Shown here in pieces: positions 37,490 to 48,497 of a DNA stretch of 64,000 nucleotides. The translations under genes were made by a program, and so were the position numbers. This stretch comes from Warburgia ugandensis (lineage: Eukaryota > Streptophyta > Magnoliopsida > Canellales > Canellaceae). The notes under the pieces are model-generated. The model was not told where the DNA came from. It saw nothing but the letters and a program-made list of their open reading frames with translations, and ran no database searches. The stretch's first letter is position 1, and the number at the start of each line of letters is the position of its first letter. The stretch lies in NCBI GenBank assembly GCA_035236585.1, contig CP141128.1, positions 36,686,684 to 36,750,683 of the forward strand. The letters are read 5' to 3'.

Positions 37490-37730
37490 ATAGGGCCCAC
37501 TATGCCCACGACCTCATTGCCGTGTGGTCTCCGAGTACTTGGGGACACTATGGGGCATATGACACATCGACCTAGTGTCGTGACATCAGTGGTAGCTCCT
37601 GTACCACATGCAGTAGACGTAGGGACATGCCCTTTTTGGGCGTGGTACCCATTCCACCTAATAGTAGTAGAGGCTAGGAGGCCACCCCAGACCTCTCAGC
37701 ATAGCGCCCATGAGCTTACTAGCCCAAATC
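37490..37730 (-). repeat. Shared LTR block in G2
   Basis: On the minus strand it holds GGGCGCTATGCTGAGAGG, GTGGCCTCCTAGCCTCT and CACGCCCAAAAAGGGCATG, matching 6780-7040 in G1. Confidence 0.75.
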
Positions 37731-38920
37731 ATATACTATCAAACAAGCAGAAACCTCTTTTCAAAACCTGTCCTCTTTGGGTCCCTCACAACTGCCTACC
37801 CAACGTCTTTTGGGCACTCCAACGTCTTTTGGTAACCCTCAAGGACATGCAATTTTTCAAAAACTCAATGCTCACAAATCATGCAATTTATGCAATCGTT
37901 TGCAAAACATGTCTATGCATAATGTATTTATCATATGCATGCTGAATTCATTTATATGCTAAACAAGTCATATATAAAATTAAGTCATGCTAAACAAGTC
38001 ATGTAACTTAAAACTTAAAACATGCAATCTCAAAGCAATCATGGGTTCTTTTTAAAAGTCTAGTAGCGATAGAGCACCTACCTGGCTAGATCGCGCTAAT
38101 CCCCTTGTCCTCGTATGCTCCTAAACATGGTTTAGGGGAACAAGGTTAGCTTGGCCTATTTCTATAAGTTTTAGAATAGTTTACCACACTACTTAGGCAT
38201 TAAGGGTTCATTCCCATGCCTAAGGGTCTCCTAAGGTCCCTAATTGGGCCTTGGTATAGTCAGTTTTAAAAAGGTTTAGTGGCCCCACACCACTATTATG
38301 GTTTAAGGGTCATGCCCACCTTAGATAGGGCCTTGATAAGGTATTTAATGGTTTGAGTGTGTTCGTGTCGTCGATACAGACACAATGCCTTTCGCGGTGC
38401 CTTAATCAGAGTCCTTGAACTCAAGTTATAGGCTTTTTAGTATTAAGTGTACATAGAATACCTTTAAGAGGTGGAAGTCCGGGACGCTAACGCGTCCCAC
38501 ATCAGCGGCGTGCGCCCCAACAAGCGCGTCTATAGACGCACCGGGCTTCCACTTGTGATTCTCATTTGCGAGCACGTCCACGGACGCGCCCATCGGGTTT
38601 CCTCATAGCACGGGGTGCGTTTCAGTTGGACGGGGACCTGGGCGTCCTAGGGATGCCCTGGTTCGACCCTGTCGAACCAGTGTGCCCCAGGGACTGTCCT
38701 TGGGTCCATTGTGGCTCCCTAGAGCCTCGTTTTTGCATGATTTTTCATGCAAAAACTTGGGGAAACTTAGCCTAGGAGTAAGGGAGAGACAGGTTTGGAG
38801 GGGTTTTGGGCATACCTGGTTCGTGGCCGGGTTTTTCCCACATTTTCTCCTCTTGTTTGCTTCTCCATGATGGGTTTTTCCCAAGCTTTTGGGCTGCCAT
38901 TAGAGGCGTCCAAGAGCTCT

Positions 38921-38927
38921 ATTTATA
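38921..38927 (-). promoter_or_regulatory. TATA box of LTR G2
   Basis: On the minus strand it reads TATAAAT, next to GAGCTC, 427 bp from the LTR start at 39354. Confidence 0.65.
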
Positions 38928-39648
38928 GAGCTAGAAGAGGCTTCTGGAGGGGGTTCTTACCGCCATTGAATGGCGGTGGAGAAACCTCCAGAATGGCAGT
39001 GGTTTCTCCCCTAAACACCGCCGTTCTAGAACCCTCTAGGAGGTTGAAGAAGAGGGGTGCCTGTATCAAAATGGGTCCCTATGTTTCTCAGGCTAAATCC
39101 GTTTTTAATATAAATTACACTTTTGCCTTTAAACTTCAAAGGGCCATAACTTGCTCATTTTAAATCCGTTTTGGGTGATTTTGGTCTCGTTGGATTTGTT
39201 TTTACAAGACACACCTAATGGTACCATTCTTAGGACCAAATTTCTAGGTCTAGTTAGGGTAAATAGTGAAATGGCAAAAATACCCTTATTTCCAAAAAGT
39301 GAACTTTTCATTAACAACTCAGGATTTCAATGTTACAAAAATGGGGTCATTACAGGCTGAGTGTGATGATACTGCCCAAATGAAGGAGTATTTTTCAACA
39401 GAGTTTGGATGATTGATCAACTTAGTGTGTCTGAGTGTGACTATTGATGTTTGATATATTAATTACTTTTCACAGTTTTGACCGTATATATATATATATA
39501 TGACATATACAATATGTATGTGTAAGGATGTACATGTATGACAAAGTACAGATATTGATCCATGAGTACGAATAATGGGATTATAAAGTATTGGGATTAT
39601 ACATTTAAATTATTATGCTTCTTGAATCCCCTACCAAGTATAGGTTGT

Positions 39649-39686
39649 TGAGATATTGTAAATGTTTGAATGTTTACAATATCTCA
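39649..39686. repeat. Palindrome near the 3' end of LTR B
   Basis: TGAGATATTGTAAA and TTTACAATATCTCA form a perfect 14-bp inverted repeat around a 10-nt loop, preceded by CCCTACCAAGTATAGG. Confidence 0.85.
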
Positions 39687-40114
39687 GATACAGAGAAGGA
39701 GAATTAGGAGCTCAAGATTTAAGAAGACTTGGAAGAATAATCATTAGGGTATACCCCTTGAAGACATGTATTTTTATTTGAGAGTAATGTATTGTATTGA
39801 GAGTTTTTATTGTATGGTGAGCCTTGAAATTTGCATTATGTAATTTGGACAAGTATTGTAATGAAACCCGAGTTATACTGTGAACCACTAAATGGATTCT
39901 GAATTTAATAAAAGTATATTCCTTCAATGGAATTTTATCTTGCACAAAATTCTACTTATGTTAAGTATGAAGGGATGACTTGGGTTTTACAAAACTAGTT
40001 TTAAAGAAAAGAATTTTCATTGCTTTGTTTTGCTAAAAAAAATTACTACTAAGGGCGCCCTACCTTTGAAAAATATATTACAAAGTATGTTACAAAATCC
40101 GGGGTCGCCACAAT

Positions 40115-40127
40115 TGGTATCAGAGCC
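40115..40127 (+). other. Primer binding site (initiator Met tRNA) of element B
   Basis: TGGTATCAGAGCC, an exact match to the complement of the plant initiator tRNA-Met 3' end, two bases after the LTR end at 40112. Confidence 0.92.
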
Positions 40128-41428
40128 ATTCATCCAGTCATAGTATAGTACCCTTATGTCCAATATGAAGATGACAATCCAATTAGAGGATGAGAAATAG
40201 TGAGTGAATAAGAAATAAGATAGTATTTGATGACAATGAGTAGAGAATGAGTTATGTGATTAACTCATTAGTTGAGAATGAGTATAGGAAGAGTTATGTG
40301 CTTAATTCATTAGGTGAGGAGTTAATGTAATTAACTCATGAAGTACTAGTGGAATATAAGTAGATATTACTTAGTGAAATAACTAGGGGTACAACTTAGT
40401 AAGTCAATATAGCGAATAGTAGTTATAGAAACAAGTAAGGAAAACATTACAATAGAGGAAGATATACTGTATGATATTTAGGTATAATCTAAAATCTTAA
40501 GTAAAGATACTTGTGACACCTCAAGTTTTTCATGAAAATTTTTCACATTTATTTTCAAAAGGTGGCATGCCTCTAATTTTAAAATTCAAAAATAGCGGAA
40601 GATAGTTTTCTTTAAAATTCAATTTTCCAAAAACCCAGATGTCACCTCAACTCCCATACTATACATAATAATAGTTTTTATAGAAGATAGACATACATTT
40701 TTATGAAACAATAGGACCCATCCAGTGGTCCGCATACACAACCCCTATAATCATTATATTAAATGTCCAAGTAGCATAATCCACATAACTATCTACACCA
40801 TACAAAAACTTTAACAAAATATATACCTGAGCACAGAAGTATGGCTGTTGAACTTGTAATAACCCCAATTTTTGTAATTGATTGAGAAAATCAATAAAGT
40901 TTGAGTTTCAGAAATTTTGGGTTGAAATATTAGGGTTATTTAGAATGTACTTCTTATAAAAGTATAATCAAGGGATAAGACATGTATAATTGAAATTGAA
41001 CTCAACAAAGCCTTCAGAATGATTGTAAGCACGACAAATTCTGAATTCGAATGAAAAATCCTTAATTTTCTTCATTTTATGGACAAAAGGGTAAAATATT
41101 GAAATCTGAGACATCAAAATTTAGAATGTGCTGAGAAATACGAATCCAACGCCACTAAGTACACTCAATTCAGAGATCATGGGAATAAACCCTAATTTTT
41201 TTTATACATAAAGGGCAAAATGGTCATTTTACACTATGTGGGGCCCACATGGGGCTCACAAGGGACTTAAAAGGGAATCCTGTGGCCAGCCCAAGTGAAA
41301 TCATGGGTCAAACCCCTACCAGCTGGTCTTGGGGAAAAAGGTGGAGGTAGAGAATCCAATGCTAAATAAATAATAAAAATAAACCATCATCATTACACAT
41401 AATCATGAAAAAAAAGACCCAAAATGCC

Positions 41429-41435
41429 TATAAAT
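41429..41435 (+). promoter_or_regulatory. TATA box of LTR C
   Basis: TATAAAT followed by ACACCCC, 574 bp after the LTR start, orthologous to 33038 in B. Confidence 0.65.
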
Positions 41436-41566
41436 ACACCCCTAAAAATCCTCTAAAAATATTCATAAAATTCCCACAAAATTATCTTGACTTCCCCTAC
41501 AAAACTAGACATAGATCCATTCCCAAAATCCCAAAACTCCCAAAAGATCTCTCTCTTCTCTCTAGA

Positions 41567-41608
41567 TTGGAACAAGAGACCTAAATTCAATTAGGCACTC
41601 TGTTCCAA
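41567..41608. repeat. Leader palindrome in LTR C
   Basis: TTGGAACAAGAGACCTAAAT faces AATTAGGCACTCTGTTCCAA, the same palindrome as 33191-33232. Confidence 0.7.
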
Positions 41609-43859
41609 ATCAAGTATCATAGATCTCACTGTCTAAAATCTCCTACCATACCTTAGCTACAAAACACCCAACGAAATTTTGAGATCCAATTATTCGAACA
41701 ATAGAAATCACAAGATAAGTGGATCTCGGGCTATCTTATCATCAAAACTGGTATTCTCTTAAATTGGACTATATAACCAACATTTTTCTCCAATCAGGCA
41801 GGTGGAACTACTTCCTGGACATATTTATTATTGTTTAATGAAAATTTTATTTTACTATAATTTTATTTGGGTGAAAAATTGTAAAAATAAAGTAAATACT
41901 ATAACCTTCAATTCATGATGATTGAGGGCTCAGATGAAAAATCTGACCCTACTAATCGATCCAGAAGGGTCCAAAACCCCTAGGGTAAAAGTTTCACAAA
42001 ATTCTATTAACTTTTGGGCCCTCAATTGAAAGGGATTGATTGGACGGTGCAGAACGGACTGTCCAATCTCCCGATCGGATTCGGGTCCCCAGGATGGTGT
42101 GCGAAACACCGCACGTGGTAGCGTTTTCACTCGCGCTGCGTGTTCGACGTCGTCCAAGTGGGACAACCACGCTCAAGCATCGGTAGCAGGGCGAGTGCGT
42201 CCCGGTGATGGACACGGACAACCGACAGTTCTACTCGACTTTTCTTCCTGAATGATCTGGGTCATCCATTCTGATGGGCCCAGATCAAATCTAGGCCCTA
42301 GGAATGGACTGTGAACTTCTAGATTCAATTCAAGAATCATATGAACTCCAAATTGAGATTGGAAAGAAGCTATAGAAAGCTTACAACCTCTAGTTTCTTA
42401 TGAAATGATAAAATGTAGAAAATACCTTATGAAACTTTCTATATTTAAGAAATATATTTCCAATTTTCAAGATCTTCAAGATTTGAGGTGATCAGATTTT
42501 GGTAATCTATTTTGATAATGATATACTATTAAAATAAAGTGATATCTATGGTTTATTTGGACATATCTGAGATATATTAAGGGATCTACATGTTATGGTA
42601 GAAAAACCCTAAAAATACAAAGGGACCTACTTGATCAATGAGATCAAGTGTGATCAGATCCTTTGAATGGATGGAATGGATGTTAATATGATGAAATCCA
42701 GGGAGATCATGGATTGATTATAACAAAAACAAAGAAATATGATCTTTGGACCTTAATAAAGAAAAACCCCTGAATGTAATTAAAACCCTTAATAAAAAGG
42801 AAAAGATCTAAGATGTAATGGTTGGATCATAAGTGAAGGTTTCTAAATATATTAATGTAATTAGTTTCATTTTCTATTAATTGATAATAGCATTTTAAAT
42901 GTGATATATGTTATAAAGCATGCTAGTGTAACTTTTAGACTTTAACATGATATGTGATTATATTGTTATCATAGGTTGCTAGATTTAATAATCTTAGGGG
43001 CATGTTAGTGTGATTTTATGCAAGTGTAACTTAGGACCAAGTTAGTATGATTTCATGCCATTGTAACTTAGGACCATGCTAGAATTTCATGTAAGATTAT
43101 ACTATAGTATGAGATTGTACCTTAGGTCCATGTTAGTTTAAATTGAGTTATTAAGGTATATTGTTGGAAATCATGCTAGTGTAATTTTAAGTACCTTGCA
43201 TCATTACCATTAAGTGTTCAATTATGTAGTTTTATACTTTGAATTTATAATTCATTTATGGTTAAATTTTATTAGTAGATCTACTTGTTATGAGATAAAG
43301 AGCATAAAAGACCAAAAATAGAATCTAATGAGAAAGTAGAGTTTCATGACACAAATAAGAATGGATTATTTTGGACTTAATTAGTAAGGGCGATAGTTAT
43401 TAGGACAATATAAGGATTATCAAATCCTTGGCCCAAACTAGGAGAATAATAAAGCCCATGAATGACATTATAAATATTCATGGACTTAATTAAAATCAAT
43501 TAGAAAGAGTACGTAGGATCAACATGCTTATAGGAACCTTATGAAAGGTTGAGCTAAGATCACTCTAGTGAATGTTGAAAATAGTGGTTAAGGGGGTTGT
43601 CTAATGGACCCTCGCTCTTCCCCTACCTTCCGTTGACGTATGTGAGGTCTAAACACCTCCTTACATGAGGATTGAAATAACCACTTTGTGTTTACCCATT
43701 CAGCTAGTAAGCCTTAGCCAATTGGAAATAAGAGGAACAGTCTAGACTAAGCTGAAATAAGTTACCTACAATCAGCAAAACATTAACTGGTTGAATGATA
43801 ATAGTAAGAGCATAAAAGGTTAGTAAATTATCTAACCCTAATAAAAACTATAAGTAAGA

Positions 43860-44260
43860 TAAGGATGATCAAACAAGATCCATTAGATCTTGAATGATCA
43901 AGAACAATAAGAATGAGAACATTATATTGTATTTAGTATGCATGTTTATTAGTATGCATGTTATAGATCACATCTAGTTCATTAGATTAGATAATCCAAA
44001 CCCTTGATCAAAGATGATTCAAGGAAGAAAACCAAGATCATCCTCCTTAGGGATGATATAATAACTGAACTTAGATCAAAGAAGAACTAGATGATATAAG
44101 ATCTAGGACCATGATCTTTATCAACAAGTATAGATTATCAATTAAAGGATCTATGAAAGATCAAGATCAAGGAGATGGACACACAAAGACTTAGAGATAG
44201 AAAATACTTAGATATGAATGAATTAAAGATCATTCTAAACAATAGATCTAGTGATCAATA
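43860..44260 (+). repeat. GATC-dense tract in LTR C
   Basis: Counterpart of 35430-35920, with many GATC words such as AGGATGATCAAACAAGATCC. Confidence 0.65.
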
Positions 44261-44629
44261 GGATTGTTCATAATTTATATATATTGACAGTATGTATGGA
44301 TGTACAGATTACATACATCAGTCACAATCATGGAAGATCTGGGAAAAGGGATCACTACTTAAAGGTAGGAGGATTTGATGAATGCATTTACATTGGATAT
44401 ACATGATTGAACCCATGACCTTATGTTGACAAGAGTAATTTTAATACTTGTATTAAATCCCTTGAAACCCTTATGATCCAACCAAACACATATAAGATGG
44501 TTAAGGACTAGACTATAAGTGAATAGGGAACTAGAAGATATTTCAGCCCTAAGTAAACAGACAGATGGTCTGATATGTATGAAATCTATTTTACATACAA
44601 GCTTGGAGGCTTGTGATTTTATTTTAATA

Positions 44630-44880
44630 GGCATAAGCCTAGGGGGATGCTATGCTAGAGGAGTTATAAACGTTTGGCCACCCGCTTCTTGAAATTTGAT
44701 GATTTGATGATACCTTGCCCTATGAGAGGCTAAAAGTCAAGTGGGGCAATTATGGAAAGGCCACCACTGTGAAAGTCATGTCTCCCCATATGGGTAGTGA
44801 CATAATATTTTCCACCGTCGTATCAGTGGTGAACAAGGCAGTTATCCAAGTACGCTAGTACAGATCCGACTGTAGCATGG
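44630..44880 (+). repeat. Shared LTR block in C
   Basis: GGATGCTATGCTAGAGGAG, TTTGGCCACCCGCTTC, TGATACCTTGCCCTATGAGA and GGGGCAATTATGGAAAGGCC occur in order. Confidence 0.75.
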
Positions 44881-45257
44881 TAGCCCTTTGATTATTTTGC
44901 ACTATGATGCACATGAGAGTAGGCATAATAAAATGCCTTATGTTTTAGCATAATGAAATGCTAGGTAATTGTATATTACCAATATTTTCTAAGAAGGGAA
45001 ATTCCCAGTGTAGGATTAGCTGAAATATTGAATTCTCATAATGGAGAGAATTGATCAGCTTAGTTGGGAATGATATTTGACTACTTTCATAAATTTAACT
45101 AATTTACCCATGTATAGTATGTATATATATAGATGTACATAAATTAAAAAGTAAAGAGTAGAGACATGAATATGTTTAGGGATAATGGGATTATGAAGTA
45201 TTGGAATTATATTTTCAATTATTATGCTTCTTGAATCCTCTACCAAGCATTGCTTGC

Positions 45258-45286
45258 TGATATATTATAAATGTTGCAATATCTCA
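45258..45286. repeat. Eroded 3' palindrome in LTR C
   Basis: TGATATATTATAAATG and GCAATATCTCA, a decayed form of the hairpin in LTRs B and D, again preceded by CTACCAAGCATTGCTTGC. Confidence 0.6.
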
Positions 45287-45743
45287 GATACAGTGAAGGA
45301 GAGTTAGGAGCTCAAGACGATAGAAGACTTGAAGAGAATAATCTTCAAGGTATACCCTTTGAAGACATGTATTTTGCTTGTTTGAGAGTATTGTGTGGTA
45401 ATGAGAGCATTGTATGGTGAGCTTTGAGTTTTGGATTATGTAATTTGGACAAGTATTGTAATGGATTTGGCTGTACTGTGAACCATTGAATGGATTTTGG
45501 AATTTAATGAAAGTATATTCCTTCAATGGAATTTTATCTTGTACAAAATTCTACTTATGTTATGTATGAAGTGATGACTTGGGTTTTACAAAACAAGTTC
45601 TAAAGAAAAGAATTTCTGCTGCTTTGTTTTGCGAAATTTTTTTTATACTAATAAGGGTACTGCCTTTCATAATACATTACAAAAACTCGGGTCGCCACAG
45701 AACTCCCCTTGCTTGTGTATGTCTTCTCCTGTCTATTTGTATT

Positions 45744-45780
45744 TGAGATATTGTAAACATAAAATATTTACAATATCTCA
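45744..45780. repeat. Palindrome near the 3' end of LTR D
   Basis: TGAGATATTGTAAA and TTTACAATATCTCA are perfect 14-bp arms around a 9-nt loop, followed by GCAAGCTATGCTTGGTAGGG. The match to LTR B is exact in the arms although the LTR families differ. Confidence 0.88.
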
Positions 45781-46275
45781 GCAAGCTATGCTTGGTAGGG
45801 GAGATTTAAGAAAACATATTAATTACATATGAATTAAGAATTTTACATAAATTAAAATATTCAATTGTCTGTAAGCCACGGATAAAGTAGCTATTTATAA
45901 TTCTTCTTCATCATATGAATATAATAATCACTCTTTACAGATTACCCTTTACATGATAAATGTAATTCACTGGCATTTTAAATATTTATCATTATCATTT
46001 TCCATATGATACCATACTCCAATTCTATGAACCATACTCTACATATTATATCTATCCATTCACATCCCAATACGAAAACTTTTATAAAACTACACCCTCC
46101 AAATATATACATATACAACAATATCATATATACTGAAATCATAAAAAGTCATACAAAGTTATGAACATAGTCCACAGGTTTTATAACTTCCATTCCCAGA
46201 CTGTATTGGGTCTCATACATATGCCCCTTACCATACGGGGTTCATAAAACTTCAGTCGTTGCTGTTAACATTATC

Positions 46276-46352
46276 CAAGGCATCTTATAATGCCATCACA
46301 TAAGGCATCTGATCATGCCATCATCATATAAGGCATCTCATCATGCCATGGC
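46276..46352. repeat. Short tandem repeat in LTR D, about 25 bp
   Basis: Three copies of AAGGCATCT..ATCATGCCATCA. GGCAT and ATGCC also pair with each other, so each unit is itself a small inverted repeat. Confidence 0.7.
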
Positions 46353-46379
46353 ATTATACTATGCCTATCCTATATGCAT

Positions 46380-46650
46380 AATAATGCAAAATACATTAGG
46401 ACTACTATGCCGCAGTCTCAATCCGTACATCGTACCCAGATAACTGCATAATAATCCACTGATACTAACTATGGAAATAACAAAATCTATGTCCGCATGG
46501 GGGGGACCATGGCTGTCACAGTGGTGGCCTTCCCATGATTGCCCCACCCGATGTTTAGCCTCTTATTGGGCTTGGTATCCATCATATAAATTTCAGGAAG
46601 AGGGTGGCCAAACCCTCATAACTTCTCTAGCATAGCATCCCATATCATAG
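46380..46650 (-). repeat. Shared LTR block in D
   Basis: On the minus strand: GGGATGCTATGCTAGAGAAG, TTTGGCCACCCTCTTCC, GATGGATACCAAGCCCAATA and GGGGCAATCATGGGAAGGCC. This is close to the block in A and B. Confidence 0.75.
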
Positions 46651-47574
46651 CACTATGTAAAACAAAATCACAAGCCACCATGCTTATATGTAAAATACTA
46701 ATATAAAGGCATCTTGCCTGTCCATAATATATATGAATATCTCATCATAATCATAACATCCTCACTTATTATGTGATCGCCCACCAAGGTTGTAACGTAA
46801 AATCCTAAACTTGTACAATGCATATGATATAATTGTACTAATGTACCATAAATGTCTTTTTATCACAATAATAGTTATGATATTTTTTAAGAATAGATTG
46901 TGTGTATCTAATAATGTCACTAGTATGTATTAATTATAAGCATGTCATTCATATAGCATTCCAAGATACTAATTTTTATCATTCGCAAGTAATCATTCTC
47001 ATAATCACATATGTATGAAATGCACAGTTTAAATGACATAATGTTTATCATAAGTAATAATATCATGTTTAAAACATGCATCTTAATATTAAGACATGCT
47101 TTCTTAATTCTCCACCTACCTCATGTGGCGAGTTCATCCATTTTTCACTAGCTTTAATCGCCCTCTTTTCCACGATCAATCACGCACTTCAATATTATTT
47201 AGGCATTTCAATAGAGTTAGAATGAATACAATTGCTACAGCAATAAAAAGAACAAAACATGTTTTATGATAAGTAACTTGCCTTATCCCCTCTATTTTAA
47301 GCCTTGTTGCAATACCAATGGCTTTTATACTGACAATCATTAGTGAACCCATCAAAGAACTGATGTCCAAGTAAACTAATATGTGTCTGACCATAACAAG
47401 GTTCGAAGTGCAGAACCATTGCCTAGACCATTAACAATGAAGCTATTGCATAAAACATAATTTCAAGTAGAGTGGTCAAAGTCCAAGTTAATTTCTCCTT
47501 CTAATTCCAGATCTTATATGTACAAGTCTAGAGACTGGAATTTCTTGGAACTAGAGAATTCCAAATTTTACACC

Positions 47575-47895
47575 TACAGTTTTGAGAATTGCAATTCTGA
47601 GGAACTCGCAAATTCTAACGTTTACATATACAGTTCTAGGGACTAGAATTCTAAGGAACTTGCAAATTCTAACTTTTACACATACAGTTTTGGGGACTGG
47701 AATTCTGAGAAACTCGAGAATTCTAATTTTTACACATACAATTCTGGGGACTAGAATTCTAAGGAACTCGCAAATTCCAATTTTTACACATACAGTTTTG
47801 GGGATTGGACTTTCGAGGAACTTGCAAATTCTAAATTTTACACATACAGTTTTGGGGACTAGAATTCTTAGGAACTCGCAAATTCCAATAATCTT
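47575..47895 (+). repeat. 54-bp minisatellite (about six units) in LTR D
   Basis: Units contain ACACATACAGTTTTGGGGAC, TAGAATTCTAAGGAACTCGC and AAATTCTAA, with a period of 54 bp measured from the ATACAG word (47628, 47682, 47736). As 54 is a multiple of three, the plus frame stays open as an 18-residue repeat (ILRNSQILTFTYTVLGTR). There is no evidence that it is translated. Confidence 0.88.
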
Positions 47896-48460
47896 CTCCT
47901 TTACTCACTCAGCCAAAATCCTAGACCTAAATGCCTATACACAAATTGAGATCAAAATGAAGATGGGTTTCTAGGAATGGTGGAGATAGGAGGAACGGGT
48001 TTACCCAGAATAAGGGCTATGCGCTAGTGGGGAAGAAACGATCTGGGCACCAGTGATTCCGCAACGGCAAAACCCAAGAGGGATTTTTGGTCATGCCTGG
48101 GTTGATGGAGGCGGTGTTTGCCCTGGGAGAGGTCATTGTGCCTGATGAGAGAAATGAGTCATTGATACCAGAGAGAGGGTAACTTGTCGGAGACAACAAA
48201 ATCTTGGATTTTTCTGGTAAATGCTCCCATGCGCACTGATTTTCCCTTGTTCCAGTGACATTACTTCTTTGATCACGGTGGAACCAAGGGGTGCTCTCTG
48301 TGTTGATTTGATTGAATGATTAGATCGCCGATCAAAGCTATCATTATCGCTAGCGAACTTCATCTTTTTTGGCGACACAAAAACCCCCACCCAGCTCTTC
48401 TTCTCTAGCGTGACTAGGTTTTACATGCACACATATCTCCCCACTCCTTTCTTCTTCTCT

Positions 48461-48497
48461 TCTTCTTCTTCTTCTTCTTCTTCTTCTTCTTCTTCTT
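48461..48497 (+). repeat. (TTC)n microsatellite in LTR D
   Basis: About 12 uninterrupted TTC/CTT units within a longer pyrimidine-rich stretch (48440-48510). Confidence 0.9.

Larger units (their letters stand above)
36814..39354 (-). mobile_element. Solo LTR G2 (2.5 kb) inside LTR B, with GGCTG target duplication
   Basis: On the plus strand it runs from TGTGATGACCCGGG (36814) to GGGGTCATTACA (39354), the reverse of G1. The flanks 36809-36813 and 39355-39359 are both GGCTG, an exact 5-bp duplication, with no interior. Internal landmarks match G1: TATA box (38921, minus strand), CpG-rich leader (38465-38600), shared block (37490-37730) and palindrome (37175-37194). Its open frames (for example 37502-37945) follow the GC-rich block and are not recognised proteins. 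Confidence 0.92.
32544..40112 (+). mobile_element. Element B: 5' LTR (about 5.0 kb), interrupted by solo LTR G2
   Basis: It starts at a decayed TGTAATAACCCC equivalent (32544) and ends GGGGTCGCCACA at 40112. It is directly followed by AT and the primer site TGGTATCAGAGCC, so this is the 5' LTR of a plus-strand gypsy element. Without G2 it is about 5.0 kb and of the same family as A and C. It inserted into the CACTA-2 Ptta-type gene (left flank CTAAT at 32539-32543). The partner LTR is the partial copy at 50661-52434, about 95% identical by eye in a 70-bp sample, which fits one insertion event. Confidence 0.88.
40855..45699 (+). mobile_element. Solo LTR C (4.8 kb) inside LTR D, with GAACT target duplication
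   Basis: It begins TGTAATAACCCC and ends CTCGGGTCGCCACA. The flanks 40850-40854 and 45700-45704 are both GAACT. It belongs to the A/B family and keeps the TATA box (41429), leader palindrome (41567-41608), CpG-rich part (42040-42240), GATC-dense tract (43860-44260), shared block (44630-44880) and 3' palindrome (45258-45286). It is the innermost layer of the nest. Its CpG content at 42040-42240 is better kept than in LTR B at 33690-33790, which fits a younger insertion. Confidence 0.92.

Noticed and set aside
37502-37945. 147-residue plus frame
   Set aside because: It sits antisense in solo LTR G2 across the shared LTR block; the matching frame in G1 differs and no protein family is recognised.
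46276-46352. CRISPR-like regular repeats
   Set aside because: There are only three 25-bp units with no unique spacers, inside a plant LTR.
47582-47974. Repeat protein of 18-residue units
   Set aside because: It is a 54-bp minisatellite inside an LTR, with no sign of a promoter, start context or conservation as protein. Kept as a repeat only.
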